This document shows positions 33,683 to 41,301 of a stretch of 64,000 nucleotides of DNA, piece by piece. This DNA is from CBDCMJ01 sp965218875 (GTDB taxonomy: Bacteria > Chloroflexota > Dehalococcoidia > Lucifugimonadales > UBA3495). The stretch spans positions 1,984,001-2,048,000 of the forward strand of contig OZ244707.1 in assembly GCA_965218875.1 (NCBI GenBank), read 5' to 3'. How positions within the stretch are numbered: the stretch's first letter is position 1; every line of letters starts with the position of its first letter. The notes beneath the pieces were generated by a model. The model ran no database searches, was not told the DNA's origin, and worked only from the letters and a program-made list of their open reading frames with translations. Made by a program: the position numbers and the translations under genes.

Positions 33683-35536
33683 TTGCGCAACCTGGCAAAC
33701 TTCCTGGTCCACCTATTTGGCCGGAACGGGGACACGGACCGGGTGTTCCTCTCGGTGGTCCACGACCGCTGTTTGTTGTGCGAAGAACCCATAGGGGAAT
33801 CGCCCGCCTACCACACCTACCGGGTGTGCCCCTACTGCCGGTTCCACTACACGCTGTCCGCTCGGGAGCGCGTCGAACTCCTGGCGGACAAGGGGACCTT
33901 CAAGGAGTCTCACAAGTATCTGAGCTCGGTGTCCCCCCTTGCCTTCTCCCGGTGGGGCCGCTATGCCAAGCGGCTGTCCTTGGACCAGGACCGCACCGGC
34001 CTTACCGAGGCCGCGGTCACCGGCCGGTGCAACATCGGGGGCATCGGCGTAATGCTGGTGGTGCTAGACTTCGGGTTCATGGGCGGTAGCATGGGGAGCG
34101 TGGTCGGAGAGAAGGTGGCCACGGCCCTGGAGACGGCGGCCCGCCAGAGCCTTCCGGTGGTCGCTCTGGTGTCCGGCGGCGGCGCCCGGGTGCAGGAGGG
34201 GGTCCTGTCCTTGATGCAGATGGCCAAGACCGTGGCCGCGGCCAATCGCCTGCGCAAGGAGGGCGCGCCGTTCATCGTGGTGCTGTCCAATCCGTCGACG
34301 GGTCAGGCCTACGCCAGCTTCGCCAACCTGGCCGACGTGATACTGGCCGAGCCGGGTTCCCTCATCGGCCTGGCTCCCCTGCGGACCCTCCAGGAAGCTT
34401 CCAGCAGGCCCCTTCCTCTGGACGCCCACACGGCGGAGGCCCACCTGGGCCACGGCCTGCTGGACAACGTGGTTGACCGGGAAGTGCTCCAGGCGCGGCT
34501 GGCGACCATACTCCAGATACTGACCTCTCAAACACTGAGCGGAGAGAATGGCAAGGACCTCGCCAAGGCCGAGACTGAACCGCCGCCCGAGCCTGACGTG
34601 TGGGAGGCGGTGACCATCGCCCGGCACGCCGAAAGGCCCATGGCCATGGCCTATATGCGGTCCATGGTGGAGCCTTTCATCGAGTTGCGGGGCGACCGGC
34701 TCAACAGCGACGACCGCACCATCGTGGGCGGGGTGGGCTTCCTGTCCGGCCAGCCCATGGTCATCATCGGCCAGCAACGCCGTCCCGGCCTGGAGGGCGA
34801 GCGGTACCACGTTTACCCCGACGGGCTCCGCAAGGCCCAGCGGTTGATCCAGTTGGCGGCCCGGTTCCGGCTGCCGCTGGTGACCCTGATAGACACCCAC
34901 GGGGCCGACCCCGGCTTGGAGGCGGAAGAGCAGGGGATGGGCAACGCTATAGCCACCACCCTGTCGATCATGATGGAAGCCCCGGTGCCCATAGTGTCGG
35001 TGATCATCGGGGAGAGCGGCAGCGAGGGCGCCCTGGCCCTTAGCTTGTCCGACCGGATATTGATGCAGCAATACTCCGTGTACTCACCCATATCCCTCAA
35101 CCGTCACCTGGGCGGTCCTTTCCCCGACCACCTGCTGGACCGGGAGGCGGCGCAGGCCCTGATGTTGACTTCTCAGGACTGCCTGGAGCTGGGCATCGCG
35201 GACCAGATCGTGCCGGAGCCGGAGGGCGGCGCTCACTCCAGTCCCCGGGAGGCGGCCGGTACGCTGCAAGCCGCCGTGCACCGGCAGTTGACCGAGCTCA
35301 CCAAGCTGTCCCAGAGCAAGCTGTTGAAGCGCCGCTATCAGAAGTTCCGGCGCATGGGCGAGCAGACGGCCTACTCCCAAGAGGCGCTGGGGTTGGAAGT
35401 GGAGATGCTCATCAACATTTCCGCCGATGGCGTGCGGCAGGGGCGGCTGGTCAGGACCAAGGCGGGGCGCGGTTCGGAGAACGGCGCCGGCGACGCGTTC
35501 TTGGTCACGCCGGTTCCCTCGGCGGAGGACGGCTAG
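33683..35536 (+). CDS. accDA: Fused acetyl-CoA carboxylase carboxyltransferase (beta-alpha)
   Basis: One chain of about 617 residues carrying both halves of the carboxyltransferase that moves CO2 from carboxybiotin to acetyl-CoA (or a related acyl-CoA). The N-terminal AccD half has the four-Cys zinc ribbon (CLLCEEPIGE...CPYCRFHY) and LVSGGGARVQEGVLSLMQM. The AccA half starts near residue 300 and has VGGVGFLSGQPMVIIGQQ, LVTLIDTHGADPGLEAE and VIIGESGSEGALALSL. I choose TTG 33683 because GGAGGT ends six bases before; the GTG at 33677 would abut the ribosome site. No biotin carboxylase gene is adjacent. Confidence 0.92.
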   Translation: MRNLANFLVHLFGRNGDTDRVFLSVVHDRCLLCEEPIGESPAYHTYRVCPYCRFHYTLSARERVELLADKGTFKESHKYLSSVSPLAFSRWGRYAKRLSLDQDRTGLTEAAVTGRCNIGGIGVMLVVLDFGFMGGSMGSVVGEKVATALETAARQSLPVVALVSGGGARVQEGVLSLMQMAKTVAAANRLRKEGAPFIVVLSNPSTGQAYASFANLADVILAEPGSLIGLAPLRTLQEASSRPLPLDAHTAEAHLGHGLLDNVVDREVLQARLATILQILTSQTLSGENGKDLAKAETEPPPEPDVWEAVTIARHAERPMAMAYMRSMVEPFIELRGDRLNSDDRTIVGGVGFLSGQPMVIIGQQRRPGLEGERYHVYPDGLRKAQRLIQLAARFRLPLVTLIDTHGADPGLEAEEQGMGNAIATTLSIMMEAPVPIVSVIIGESGSEGALALSLSDRILMQQYSVYSPISLNRHLGGPFPDHLLDREAAQALMLTSQDCLELGIADQIVPEPEGGAHSSPREAAGTLQAAVHRQLTELTKLSQSKLLKRRYQKFRRMGEQTAYSQEALGLEVEMLINISADGVRQGRLVRTKAGRGSENGAGDAFLVTPVPSAEDG

Positions 35537-35575
35537 CCGCCGCCAGGGAGCTTCGCGGCGGGACTCCCCCGCAGT

Positions 35576-36385
35576 TCAGGCCGCTTCCCGGCCGAACTCC
35601 TGCAGGCTCTTCCTAACGCCGTTGACCAGGTGGGTGTATTCCATCCCCACGTCGGGATCGGCGAGGACGGTGGGCTTGGAGGTGTCCCGGTAGCTGCCCC
35701 GCAGCGCCATGCTTCCCAGGAAGGGCGCGTCCACCTCCAGGGCCAGCTTCAGCGCGCCGCCTTCCCCGAATACCTCTCCGCTATAGTTCTCCACAACGCC
35801 CAGGACGTTTAGATTGAGCTTGCGGATCATGTTGATGCACCGCTTGGCGTCCATGTTGGCCAGCTCTTGGGGTGTGCTGACCACCACGAAGCCGTCCATG
35901 GGCAGGGTCTGCATCACCGTCAGCGGGGAGTCGGAGGTGCCGGGGGGCAGGTCCACCAACAGGTAGTCCAACTCGCCCCAGTTGGTTATCTGGAGGAACT
36001 GGTTGATGGCGTTGTGGATCATCGGCCCGCGCCATATGATGGCTTCCTCCTCCTTCTCCTGGAAGAAGGCCATGGACACCACCTTCACGCCCCACTTTTC
36101 CGCGGGGATGATTTGGCCGTCGACGTAGTCCGGTTTTTCGGAAATGCCCAGGACCTTGGTCACGTTGGGGCAGTCGATATCCACGTCCAGAAGGCCCACG
36201 CTCTTGCCCTGCTGCGCCAGCGCCGCCGCCAGGTTGACGGCCACGGTGGTCTTCCCCACCCCGCCTTTGCCGCTGTAGACGCCGATCTTGGTGCGGACCT
36301 TGGACAGCCGGTCGGTGATCTGCCGTTTTTGTTGCCAGGTCCGCTTGATCTGCTCCAGACGGGCGTTTTCCTGTGGAGTTGCCAT
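35576..36385 (-). CDS. mrp: Mrp/ApbC/NBP35-type P-loop ATPase (no CxxC motif)
   Basis: A 269-residue ParA/MinD-fold ATPase of the Mrp group, which carries Fe-S clusters to target proteins. The deviant Walker A is YSGKGGVGKTTVAVNLA; the Asp switch LLDVDIDCPNVTKVLG and LVDLPPGTSDSPL are present. The usual C-terminal cluster-binding Cys pair after ENxS is missing: the segment reads VVENYSGEVFGEGG. It therefore may not hold a cluster by the standard CPxC site. It lies 7 bp after the DUF59 gene in one operon with an IscR-like promoter. Confidence 0.88.
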   Translation of the reverse strand: MATPQENARLEQIKRTWQQKRQITDRLSKVRTKIGVYSGKGGVGKTTVAVNLAAALAQQGKSVGLLDVDIDCPNVTKVLGISEKPDYVDGQIIPAEKWGVKVVSMAFFQEKEEEAIIWRGPMIHNAINQFLQITNWGELDYLLVDLPPGTSDSPLTVMQTLPMDGFVVVSTPQELANMDAKRCINMIRKLNLNVLGVVENYSGEVFGEGGALKLALEVDAPFLGSMALRGSYRDTSKPTVLADPDVGMEYTHLVNGVRKSLQEFGREAA

Positions 36386-36392
36386 GGCGCCC

Positions 36393-36704
36393 CTAGATGC
36401 CCAACTGCGCCTTGGCTTCTTCGCTGATGAGGTCGGGAGACCAGGGGGGATCGAATACCATCTCGATCTCCACCTCGCCCGCGCCCTCCAGGTCCTGGAC
36501 CGCCCACTCGGCTTGCTGGGCGATAAAGGGCCCCATGCCGCAGCCGGGGAAGGTCAGGGTCATCTGCACGTAGATGCCGCCGCCGTCGTTGACCTGCACG
36601 TCGTAAACCAGGCCCAGGTCCACAATGTTCACCGGGATCTCCGGGTCGTAGACCGTTTTCAGCGCTTCTACAACGCTGTCCTTAGTCAGAGTAGCTTCTG
36701 CCAT
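36393..36704 (-). CDS. MIP18/DUF59 (SufT-like) iron-sulfur assembly protein
   Basis: A 103-residue DUF59 protein. The family motif DPEIPVNIVDLGLVYDV spans the start of the domain, and LTFPGCGMGPFIAQQ carries the single conserved Cys. Proteins of this group (SufT, PaaD, MIP18) assist Fe-S cluster maturation. The C-terminal FDPPWSPDLISEEAKAQLG is typical. The ATG at 36704 follows a GGAGG site. It is the first gene of the DUF59-mrp pair and has a strong promoter at 36734-36767. Confidence 0.92.
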   Translation of the reverse strand: MAEATLTKDSVVEALKTVYDPEIPVNIVDLGLVYDVQVNDGGGIYVQMTLTFPGCGMGPFIAQQAEWAVQDLEGAGEVEIEMVFDPPWSPDLISEEAKAQLGI

Positions 36705-36733
36705 TACTGCCTCCTGCTGCGCCGGGTAAGGCG

Positions 36734-36767
36734 ATTATATCTATAGTCGACTAAATAGGTCAACAAT
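36734..36767 (-). promoter_or_regulatory. Strong promoter with overlapping IscR/Rrf2-like operator upstream of DUF59-mrp
   Basis: On the minus strand TTGACC (36763-36758) and TATAAT (36739-36734) are 18 bp apart. The spacer region, read on the plus strand from 36743 to 36767 (atagtcgactaaat then aggtcaacaat), is a near-palindrome matching most positions of the E. coli IscR type-1 site (ATAGTtGACTaaaa...AGTCAACTAT class). The fit with an Fe-S assembly operon supports Fe-S-responsive control. The identity of the regulator is inference; none is encoded nearby. Confidence 0.6.
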
Positions 36768-36885
36768 TGCGGCGCGAGCAGCGCCCGACAGGCTGGACCG
36801 GCGGCCGGCCGGGCGTCGGACGCCGCCGGCGCTACTCGTCCTTGCCGGAGTCCCAAGCCCCTGCGCCTCGCCGTCCGGGGTCTTT

Positions 36886-37015
36886 CGATTGTCCTATTCT
36901 GCTACCCTGATGTCCTACTCTGCTACCCTGAGCGTAGCCGAAGGGCCTAAGATGCTTCGGCAGGCTCGGCATGACATGGTGGGGAAGTGCCTCAAGCTCC
37001 ATGATAATCGAATGA
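36886..37015. repeat. Dispersed intergenic repeat
   Basis: Starts tttcgattgtcctattctg, contains an internal direct repeat (gtccta(t/c)tctgctaccctga) and the phrase gagcgtagccgaagggcctaag, and ends ataatcgaatgatc. The first part recurs at 60484, and the last 14 bases match the ends of the 16885 element. It is probably a decayed member of a MITE or REP family. Confidence 0.5.
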
Positions 37016-37022
37016 TCTGAGG

Positions 37023-37283
37023 CAGGAGCTTATTGACAACTGCCAGGAGAAGTCGGACGAGATGTTCGAGCGGTATCCCCCTCCGCCGGAGCGGTAGAAG
37101 AGCAAACCCGTGTCCGCTCTGTTGCTGGAGGTGGTGTTGGCCAGGAATCGGGGAGGGTGGCTGGAGGAACTCACCGGCATCCACGTCGAGGTGCCCGGCG
37201 AGTGGTCCTGGTGGAGGTCGGGATCGCGGTGGGAATCACGGTCCTGGGCCGGATAATCGGGGGAGGACGGAGACGCTAGTGGG
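37023..37283 (+). pseudogene. Probable gene remnant
   Basis: One frame reads QELIDNCQEKSDEMFERY and then PPPPER followed by TAG, and continues in the same frame with SALLLEVVLARNRGGWLEEL. A further frame ends with a hydrophobic stretch (VLVEVGIAVGITVLGRIIGG). The protein-like pieces broken by a stop and a frame change suggest a decayed small gene. I do not recognise the parent. Confidence 0.3.
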
Positions 37284-37291
37284 GATTGGGC

Positions 37292-37675
37292 TTAACGATC
37301 GGAAACCAGGGATTCGGCTTGTTGGATATAGTCGCTGGTCGAACGGATATCCTCGCTTATGGTCGGCCCGTCACAGTCACCGTCGTAAAAACAACCGCCG
37401 TGCAAATAGGTCAGTTGGCGCGAGTATTGATCCCGCAAGGCCCGGATTCGGCGATCCTGCTGTTCCAATGTCCCAAGGCCCTTCCTGGTCTGACCGCTAG
37501 TCCTAGGTTCCTCCCCGGTCCGGGCCAGAATCAACGCGTCGGTGGCCCGCTTCGTGGCACACCACGCCTTTTCTGCCGCGTCCCGGATGTCACCGGCGTC
37601 CAGTCGTTCCAGGGCGGCTTCCTGCATGGCGTGGGCGTCGCCAAACACCGCCTGAACTCTGTCGGTGGCCACCAT
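37292..37675 (-). CDS. HEPN/PaREP1-like protein
   Basis: A 127-residue helical protein starting MVATDRVQAVFGDAHAMQ, followed by DAGDIRDAAEKAWCATKRAT, a pattern typical of PaREP1/HEPN proteins. A possible HEPN motif is not clear. Its first 12 codons and upstream DNA lie inside a 138-bp direct repeat whose other copy (38857-38994) borders the truncated IS, so a second, broken start exists at 38894. Function unknown; HEPN proteins often act in toxin or RNA-processing systems. Confidence 0.65.
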   Translation of the reverse strand: MVATDRVQAVFGDAHAMQEAALERLDAGDIRDAAEKAWCATKRATDALILARTGEEPRTSGQTRKGLGTLEQQDRRIRALRDQYSRQLTYLHGGCFYDGDCDGPTISEDIRSTSDYIQQAESLVSDR

Positions 37676-37775
37676 ACCGCTGTCTCCCTACCCGGGATTA
37701 AAAAATCGGCAGAAAACTGCAGCCGATATTATGGGTAAGGGGTGCTTGCCGGTCAACTGCCAACGTGTCACTCCC
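37638..37775 (+). repeat. 138-bp direct repeat, left copy
   Basis: Carries the start codon, first 12 codons and promoter region of the HEPN-like gene and ends at the left terminal repeat of IS copy 2. The right copy at 38857-38994 differs at about three positions. Confidence 0.9.
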
Positions 37776-38856
37776 AGGACGATTGCAAAGTCAGAGAAGG
37801 AGGTTTATATAAGGCAGGTAAGAGATAGAAGAGATAGGGGAGGGTGAGGATATGGAGGCGGCGGAATCTCTGTTCAAGTGCTTGGAGCAAGTGCCGGACC
37901 CCAGGAGAGCCAGGGGAGTCCGCCATCCCTTCCAAGCCGTACTGCGTCTGACCCTGCTGGGGTTGGTCTGTGGTCAGACTACCATGGCCCACATCGCCCA
38001 CTTCGCCAAGATGCACTGGCCGGGGCTGAGGGAGCCTCTGGGGTTTGTTCGGGACCATCCGCCCCACGCCACCACCATCTCTCGCACCCTGGCAGGGGTG
38101 CCCTATGAGCAGTTGCAGGGAGCCCTGACCGGCTGGGTGTCCCACGTGGTGGCGGAGCAGGAATTCAATGCCTCGGTGGACGGCAAGTGGGCCAAGCAGT
38201 CCGAGGACGCCAACGGGAATCCCCTGGTGATGGTGAACGTGCTGGCCCATGACCTGAAGTTGTGTTTAGCCCAGTGGCCGGCGTCGAAGAAGCGGTACGA
38301 ACCTGGGGTGTTGCGGGAACAACTGGGCCGGCTGTTCGGGGACTATCCTGGCCTGCGGCTGCTGACCATGGACGCCCTGTATGCGGAGCGGGACTTGTGC
38401 CGAGCCATAGTCAGCCACCGGCGGGACTATCTGGTGCGAATCAAGGGCAACCAGCCTGAGGCGCTGGCTGCAATAAAAGACGGGTTTGCCGGGGAGGAAC
38501 TGGAGGAGCCGCAGGCGGAGACCCTGGAAAAAAAGCGGGTGTGATCGAGCGGCGGCGGATCTGGACTGATGACGTACTGGCCGACTACATCCGGGAGGAG
38601 TTGGAGTTTCCCGGGGCGAGGCAGGGGGTGATGGTGGAGAAGGAGACGGTGGCTATAGCCACCGGGGAGGTAAGCCGGGAGCGCTGGTATCTGCTGACCA
38701 GTCTGAGTTCCCGGCAGTGCGGCCCAGCAGAACTGCTCCGGGCGTTCCGCAACCACTGGAGCGTTGAGAACAGCCTGCATCACGTGAAGGACCGCAGTTG
38801 GGATGAGGACGTCCACACACTTCGCCGTCCCGGCCTGGGTGAGATATATGCCACCC
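37775..38856 (+). mobile_element. ISAs1-family insertion sequence copy 2, 3'-truncated
   Basis: Begins with the same 20-bp terminal repeat (37775-37794) as copy 1 and is nearly identical to it on the opposite strand until about 38857. There it stops, short of the last roughly 145 bp and the right terminal repeat. The junction runs directly into the second copy of the 138-bp direct repeat at a microhomologous stretch (IS cgtcaacaccgggctgaac against flank cgccaaacaccgcctgaac). It should be immobile in cis. Confidence 0.92.
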
Positions 38857-38957
38857 TCGCCAAACACCGCCTGAACTCTGTCGGTGGCCACCATACCGCT
38901 GTCTCCCTACCCGGGATTAAAAAATCGGCAGAAAACTGTAGTCAATATTATGGGTAA
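37852..38957 (+). pseudogene. ISAs1 transposase, C-terminally disrupted (copy 2)
   Basis: The first frame (37852-38544, 230 codons) matches copy 1 exactly in the translated part. The second frame starts at GTG 38541 and is entered by the same A-AAA-AAG site (38529-38535). After GLGEIYATL the protein diverges into flanking sequence (AKHRLNSVGGHHTAVS...) and stops at 38957. The catalytic D-D-E set is retained, but about 38 C-terminal residues are lost. Confidence 0.88.
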
Positions 38958-38994
38958 GGGGTGCTTGCCGGTCAACTGCCAACGTGTCACTCCC
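38857..38994 (+). repeat. 138-bp direct repeat, right copy
   Basis: Second copy of 37638-37775, about 98 percent identical, starting at the truncation point of IS copy 2. It contains a duplicated, non-functional start of the HEPN-like gene (minus strand, ATG at 38894) that now reads into the IS. Confidence 0.9.
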
Positions 38995-39245
38995 CTTCAT
39001 CTCCTTCATCTCCCGCCCCCAGAGGCCGTACGCCAAACCAAAACGGCACCCTCGCCGTCCCATCGCGTTGCTATCAAAGACGGAAGCTGCTACCATAGCC
39101 GGACATGCCTGGGAGTAGCAGGATAGACTAATCACGGCTGAAACGGTCCGGCCGGCGAAACCCCGGCCCGTTCATCGACGGCAATGGCAACCGGCGCGGC
39201 TGCGGGTCGCTGCGGCAACACCTAGATCTGAGGAGGCATCGGACT
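38995..39245. other. Intergenic region upstream of the greA fusion gene
   Basis: No gene is seen. Just before the next gene lies a clear AGGAGG ribosome site (39231-39236). Confidence 0.4.
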
Positions 39246-40058
39246 TTGGAACAGCACGCCAGTCCCTCTCTTTCGGAGGCCCTGACCAGGTTCATGGTTT
39301 CAAAGAAAAACGGCAAGGGAGGAGCAACCGACCACTCGGAATTGGGACGCTTCGTGGCCTGGTGCGGACGGGAGAGAACCGTGATGGATGTGTCCCCGTC
39401 GGAAGTTGCCGACTACGCCCAGCACATCGGCCTGGGAGGAGTCGAGTCGGCCCAAAGATTGACTCCCGTAAAAGCGTTTCTTGGCTACTGGAAGGACGAG
39501 GGCTGGATTGAGACCGGGCTGGCCGCCCACCTCCGGTTGCCCAGGTCCCGCCGCAACAGCGCCAGGAAGGGCGGCGGCGTTTCTGCGCCCGAGGCCACCC
39601 AGTTGAGCCAGGAGGGGTACGATCGTCTCATGGGGCAGCTCGCCGACCTGAAGGCGGAAAGGGCCGGCGTGACCGAGGACATCCGGCGGGCCATGGAAGA
39701 CAAGGACTTCCGGGAAAACGCGCCGCTGGACGCCGCCAAAGAGCGGCAGGGCATCATCGAATCGAGAATTAGGGAGCTGGAGGCCGGCCTGACCAACACC
39801 CGGATCATGAACGACCGGCCGGCTAAGCCCCGGCAGACCTCGGCTGTTGGCGCCAAGGTGACCCTGAAGGACGCGGCGTCGGGCAAGAGGTTGGCTTATA
39901 CCCTAGTAGACGTCCGCGAGGCCGACGCGGAATCAGGCAAGATATCGACCACCTCTCCCGTGGGGCAGGCCCTGATGAACCGGGTCGTGGGCGACGAGGT
40001 AGTTATAAACGTGCCCAAGGGGACGCTGCGCTATACCGTCGAGCGCGTGGAGGGTTAA
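39246..40058 (+). CDS. greA: GreA-type transcript cleavage factor with N-terminal integrase SAM-like domain
   Basis: The C-terminal 155 residues (from about 118) form a full GreA. The coiled-coil begins LSQEGYDRLMGQLADLKAER; the tip DKDFRENAPLDAA keeps the acidic Asp and Glu needed for RNA cleavage; the globular end has SPVGQALMNRVVGDEV. The N-terminal 105 residues (ALTRFMVSKKNGKGGATDHS, then DYAQHIG, LTPVKAFLGYWKDEGWI) resemble the phage-integrase N-terminal SAM-like DNA-binding domain. That domain is not part of classical GreA (about 158 aa). TTG 39246 is favoured by AGGAGG nine bases upstream. The next feature is a strong terminator. Confidence 0.88.
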   Translation: MEQHASPSLSEALTRFMVSKKNGKGGATDHSELGRFVAWCGRERTVMDVSPSEVADYAQHIGLGGVESAQRLTPVKAFLGYWKDEGWIETGLAAHLRLPRSRRNSARKGGGVSAPEATQLSQEGYDRLMGQLADLKAERAGVTEDIRRAMEDKDFRENAPLDAAKERQGIIESRIRELEAGLTNTRIMNDRPAKPRQTSAVGAKVTLKDAASGKRLAYTLVDVREADAESGKISTTSPVGQALMNRVVGDEVVINVPKGTLRYTVERVEG

Positions 40059-40130
40059 CGCGCCGGCGCTCTGACGGACCGGGGTGCGGACGGCCCCAGC
40101 CCCAAAAAGGGGCCCCAGGCAAGTCCAACG

Positions 40131-40159
40131 CGAGAGGCCCGGACAATCCGGGCCTCTCG
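40131..40159. terminator. Bidirectional intrinsic terminator between greA fusion and peroxiredoxin genes
   Basis: A perfect 13-bp stem (cgagaggcccgga / tccgggcctctcg) with a 3-base loop, 73 bp after greA and just beyond the stop of the convergent peroxiredoxin gene. A short T-containing tail follows on the plus strand. Confidence 0.8.
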
Positions 40160-40164
40160 TCTTG

Positions 40165-40629
40165 TCAGGTCAAGCCCTCCACTATCTTAAGTATCTCCTC
40201 AGTGTCCGGAAGCGTTCCGGGGGCGTACGTCTGCCTGTGGCGTATTACCCCCTGCTTGTCCACCACCACCACTGCCCGCGTACCTGCTCCGCGTTCCTCG
40301 TTCCAGAGCTCATAGGCTTGGGTGGCTCGGCCCTTGGGATGAAAGTCCGACAACTCCGGGTAGGTGAGACCGCCCATGGAGGCGGACCAAGCCCGGTGGG
40401 AGTGGACCGAATCGCAGCTTATGCCCAGAACCTGGGCATTCTTCTCGTCGAACCGGCTGTTGGCCTGCCGGAACGCCATCGCTTGGGTCGTTCAACCGGA
40501 GGTGAAGTCGAAAACGTGGAAGGAGAGCACCACGGCTTTCTCGCCCCGGAAGGAACTCAGGATCACGTCGCCGTGGTCCACGGAGGGCAAGGTAAACTCG
40601 GGTGCGGCATCACCAACTTGCGCAGGCAT
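40165..40629 (-). CDS. Probable selenocysteine-containing peroxiredoxin (in-frame TGA at the peroxidatic position)
   Basis: Read through one TGA (40494-40492) this is a complete 154-residue AhpC/TSA-type peroxiredoxin. It starts MPAQVGDAAPEFTLPSVD at ATG 40629, continues GEKAVVLSFHVFDFTSG, then TGA as codon 46, then TTQAMAFRQANSRFDEKN, and ends at 40165. In peroxiredoxins the peroxidatic Cys follows this beta-strand and a Thr three residues before it; the TGA falls exactly there (FTSG-U-TTQ). The rest of the domain is intact (VLGISCDSVHSHRAW, TRAVVVVDKQGVIRHRQTY). A SECIS-like hairpin follows 16 nt after the TGA. A TATAAT box lies at 40705-40700. The alternative, a point-mutated pseudogene, is less likely. 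Ordinary gene calling would report only the 104-residue C-terminal part. Confidence 0.8.
40446..40475 (-). promoter_or_regulatory. Candidate bacterial SECIS hairpin in the peroxiredoxin mRNA
   Basis: On the minus strand the segment after the TGA can fold as CGT-U-CCGGC-AGGCCAACA-GCCGG-UUCG-ACG. That is a 5-bp GC stem under a 9-nt loop, with three further pairs below an internal loop. The loop starts A-G and so has a G in its first two bases, and it lies 25 nt after the TGA, inside the 16-37 nt window known for bacterial SECIS elements. Confidence 0.55.
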
Positions 40630-40782
40630 AGGCCAACCTCAACTAGGGCCCTGGGCATGGCCCCGGAGTAGGCCCGCCCTTGGGCGACGGGCCGCAGGAA
40701 TTATACCCCACAAAGCGAAGGGCCCGCCTCCTGCTTGGCACTGTCGTTCCCGCCGGCGTTCCTGCCCGCCTGTGGGCGTCCC

Positions 40783-41301
40783 CTAGCCAAGGCCAGGGGA
40801 GTGGTCGTTGGAGAATCCCGCCGGCGATGAATCGCCAATCTGCAGCGCCGCATTGCCGGTCAGAGACCTCAACCGGGCCCGCTGGTCCCCGTCTTCGATG
40901 GTGAACTGCCGAGGGCCCTCCGCCCGCACCTCCTCTATCTCCGAGAGAAAGTCCTCTATTTCGGCCATGAAAAATCGTATCTCATCGCCCCGCATCCGAT
41001 TCTCATAGAAGTTACGGTGCAAGGAGTCGCCGTGCAGGATGGAAGTAAGAATCGACGGCTTCTGAAACTCTTGAGCAAGTTGGGCGCCAACGTCCATGAC
41101 CTGCCGGTGATGGATGTTGTTCCATCCCCGTTCCTTGGCCACGGACTTGAGGGCATGGGCCACCGCGGCCCAGGCCTTCTCCGAGGCTTGGAGCCGGTGG
41201 CCCTGGGCAAGCTCCGCACTGGCTTGGGCCAGGAAGCCCCGGCTTATGGCTACGTGGTCCTCGGGGCTGGAAGCCCCGGGCTCAGGCAATGCGCTCGTCA
41301 T
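40783..41301 (-). CDS. HEPN/PaREP1-like protein
   Basis: A 172-residue mostly helical protein. The core AISRGFLAQASAELAQGHRL, QASEKAWAAVAHALKSVAKE and HHRQVMDVGAQLAQE is the PaREP1/HEPN pattern, with RGWNNIHH possibly holding the polar active-site area. A basic/acidic C-terminal tail follows residue 130. ATG 41301; a TATAAT box is at 41334-41329. It is divergent from the Cft2-type nuclease gene. Third HEPN-like gene of the window and the longest. Confidence 0.65.
   Translation of the reverse strand: MTSALPEPGASSPEDHVAISRGFLAQASAELAQGHRLQASEKAWAAVAHALKSVAKERGWNNIHHRQVMDVGAQLAQEFQKPSILTSILHGDSLHRNFYENRMRGDEIRFFMAEIEDFLSEIEEVRAEGPRQFTIEDGDQRARLRSLTGNAALQIGDSSPAGFSNDHSPGLG

Noticed and set aside
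38427..38894. Minus-strand frame starting like the HEPN gene and running into the IS
   Set aside because: It is the duplicated gene start fused by the rearrangement to antisense transposase sequence.
40165..40629. Simple pseudogene by nonsense mutation
   Set aside because: The only lesion is at the one position where Sec would replace Cys, the remaining sequence is undamaged, and a SECIS-like hairpin follows; kept as the main alternative, not preferred.
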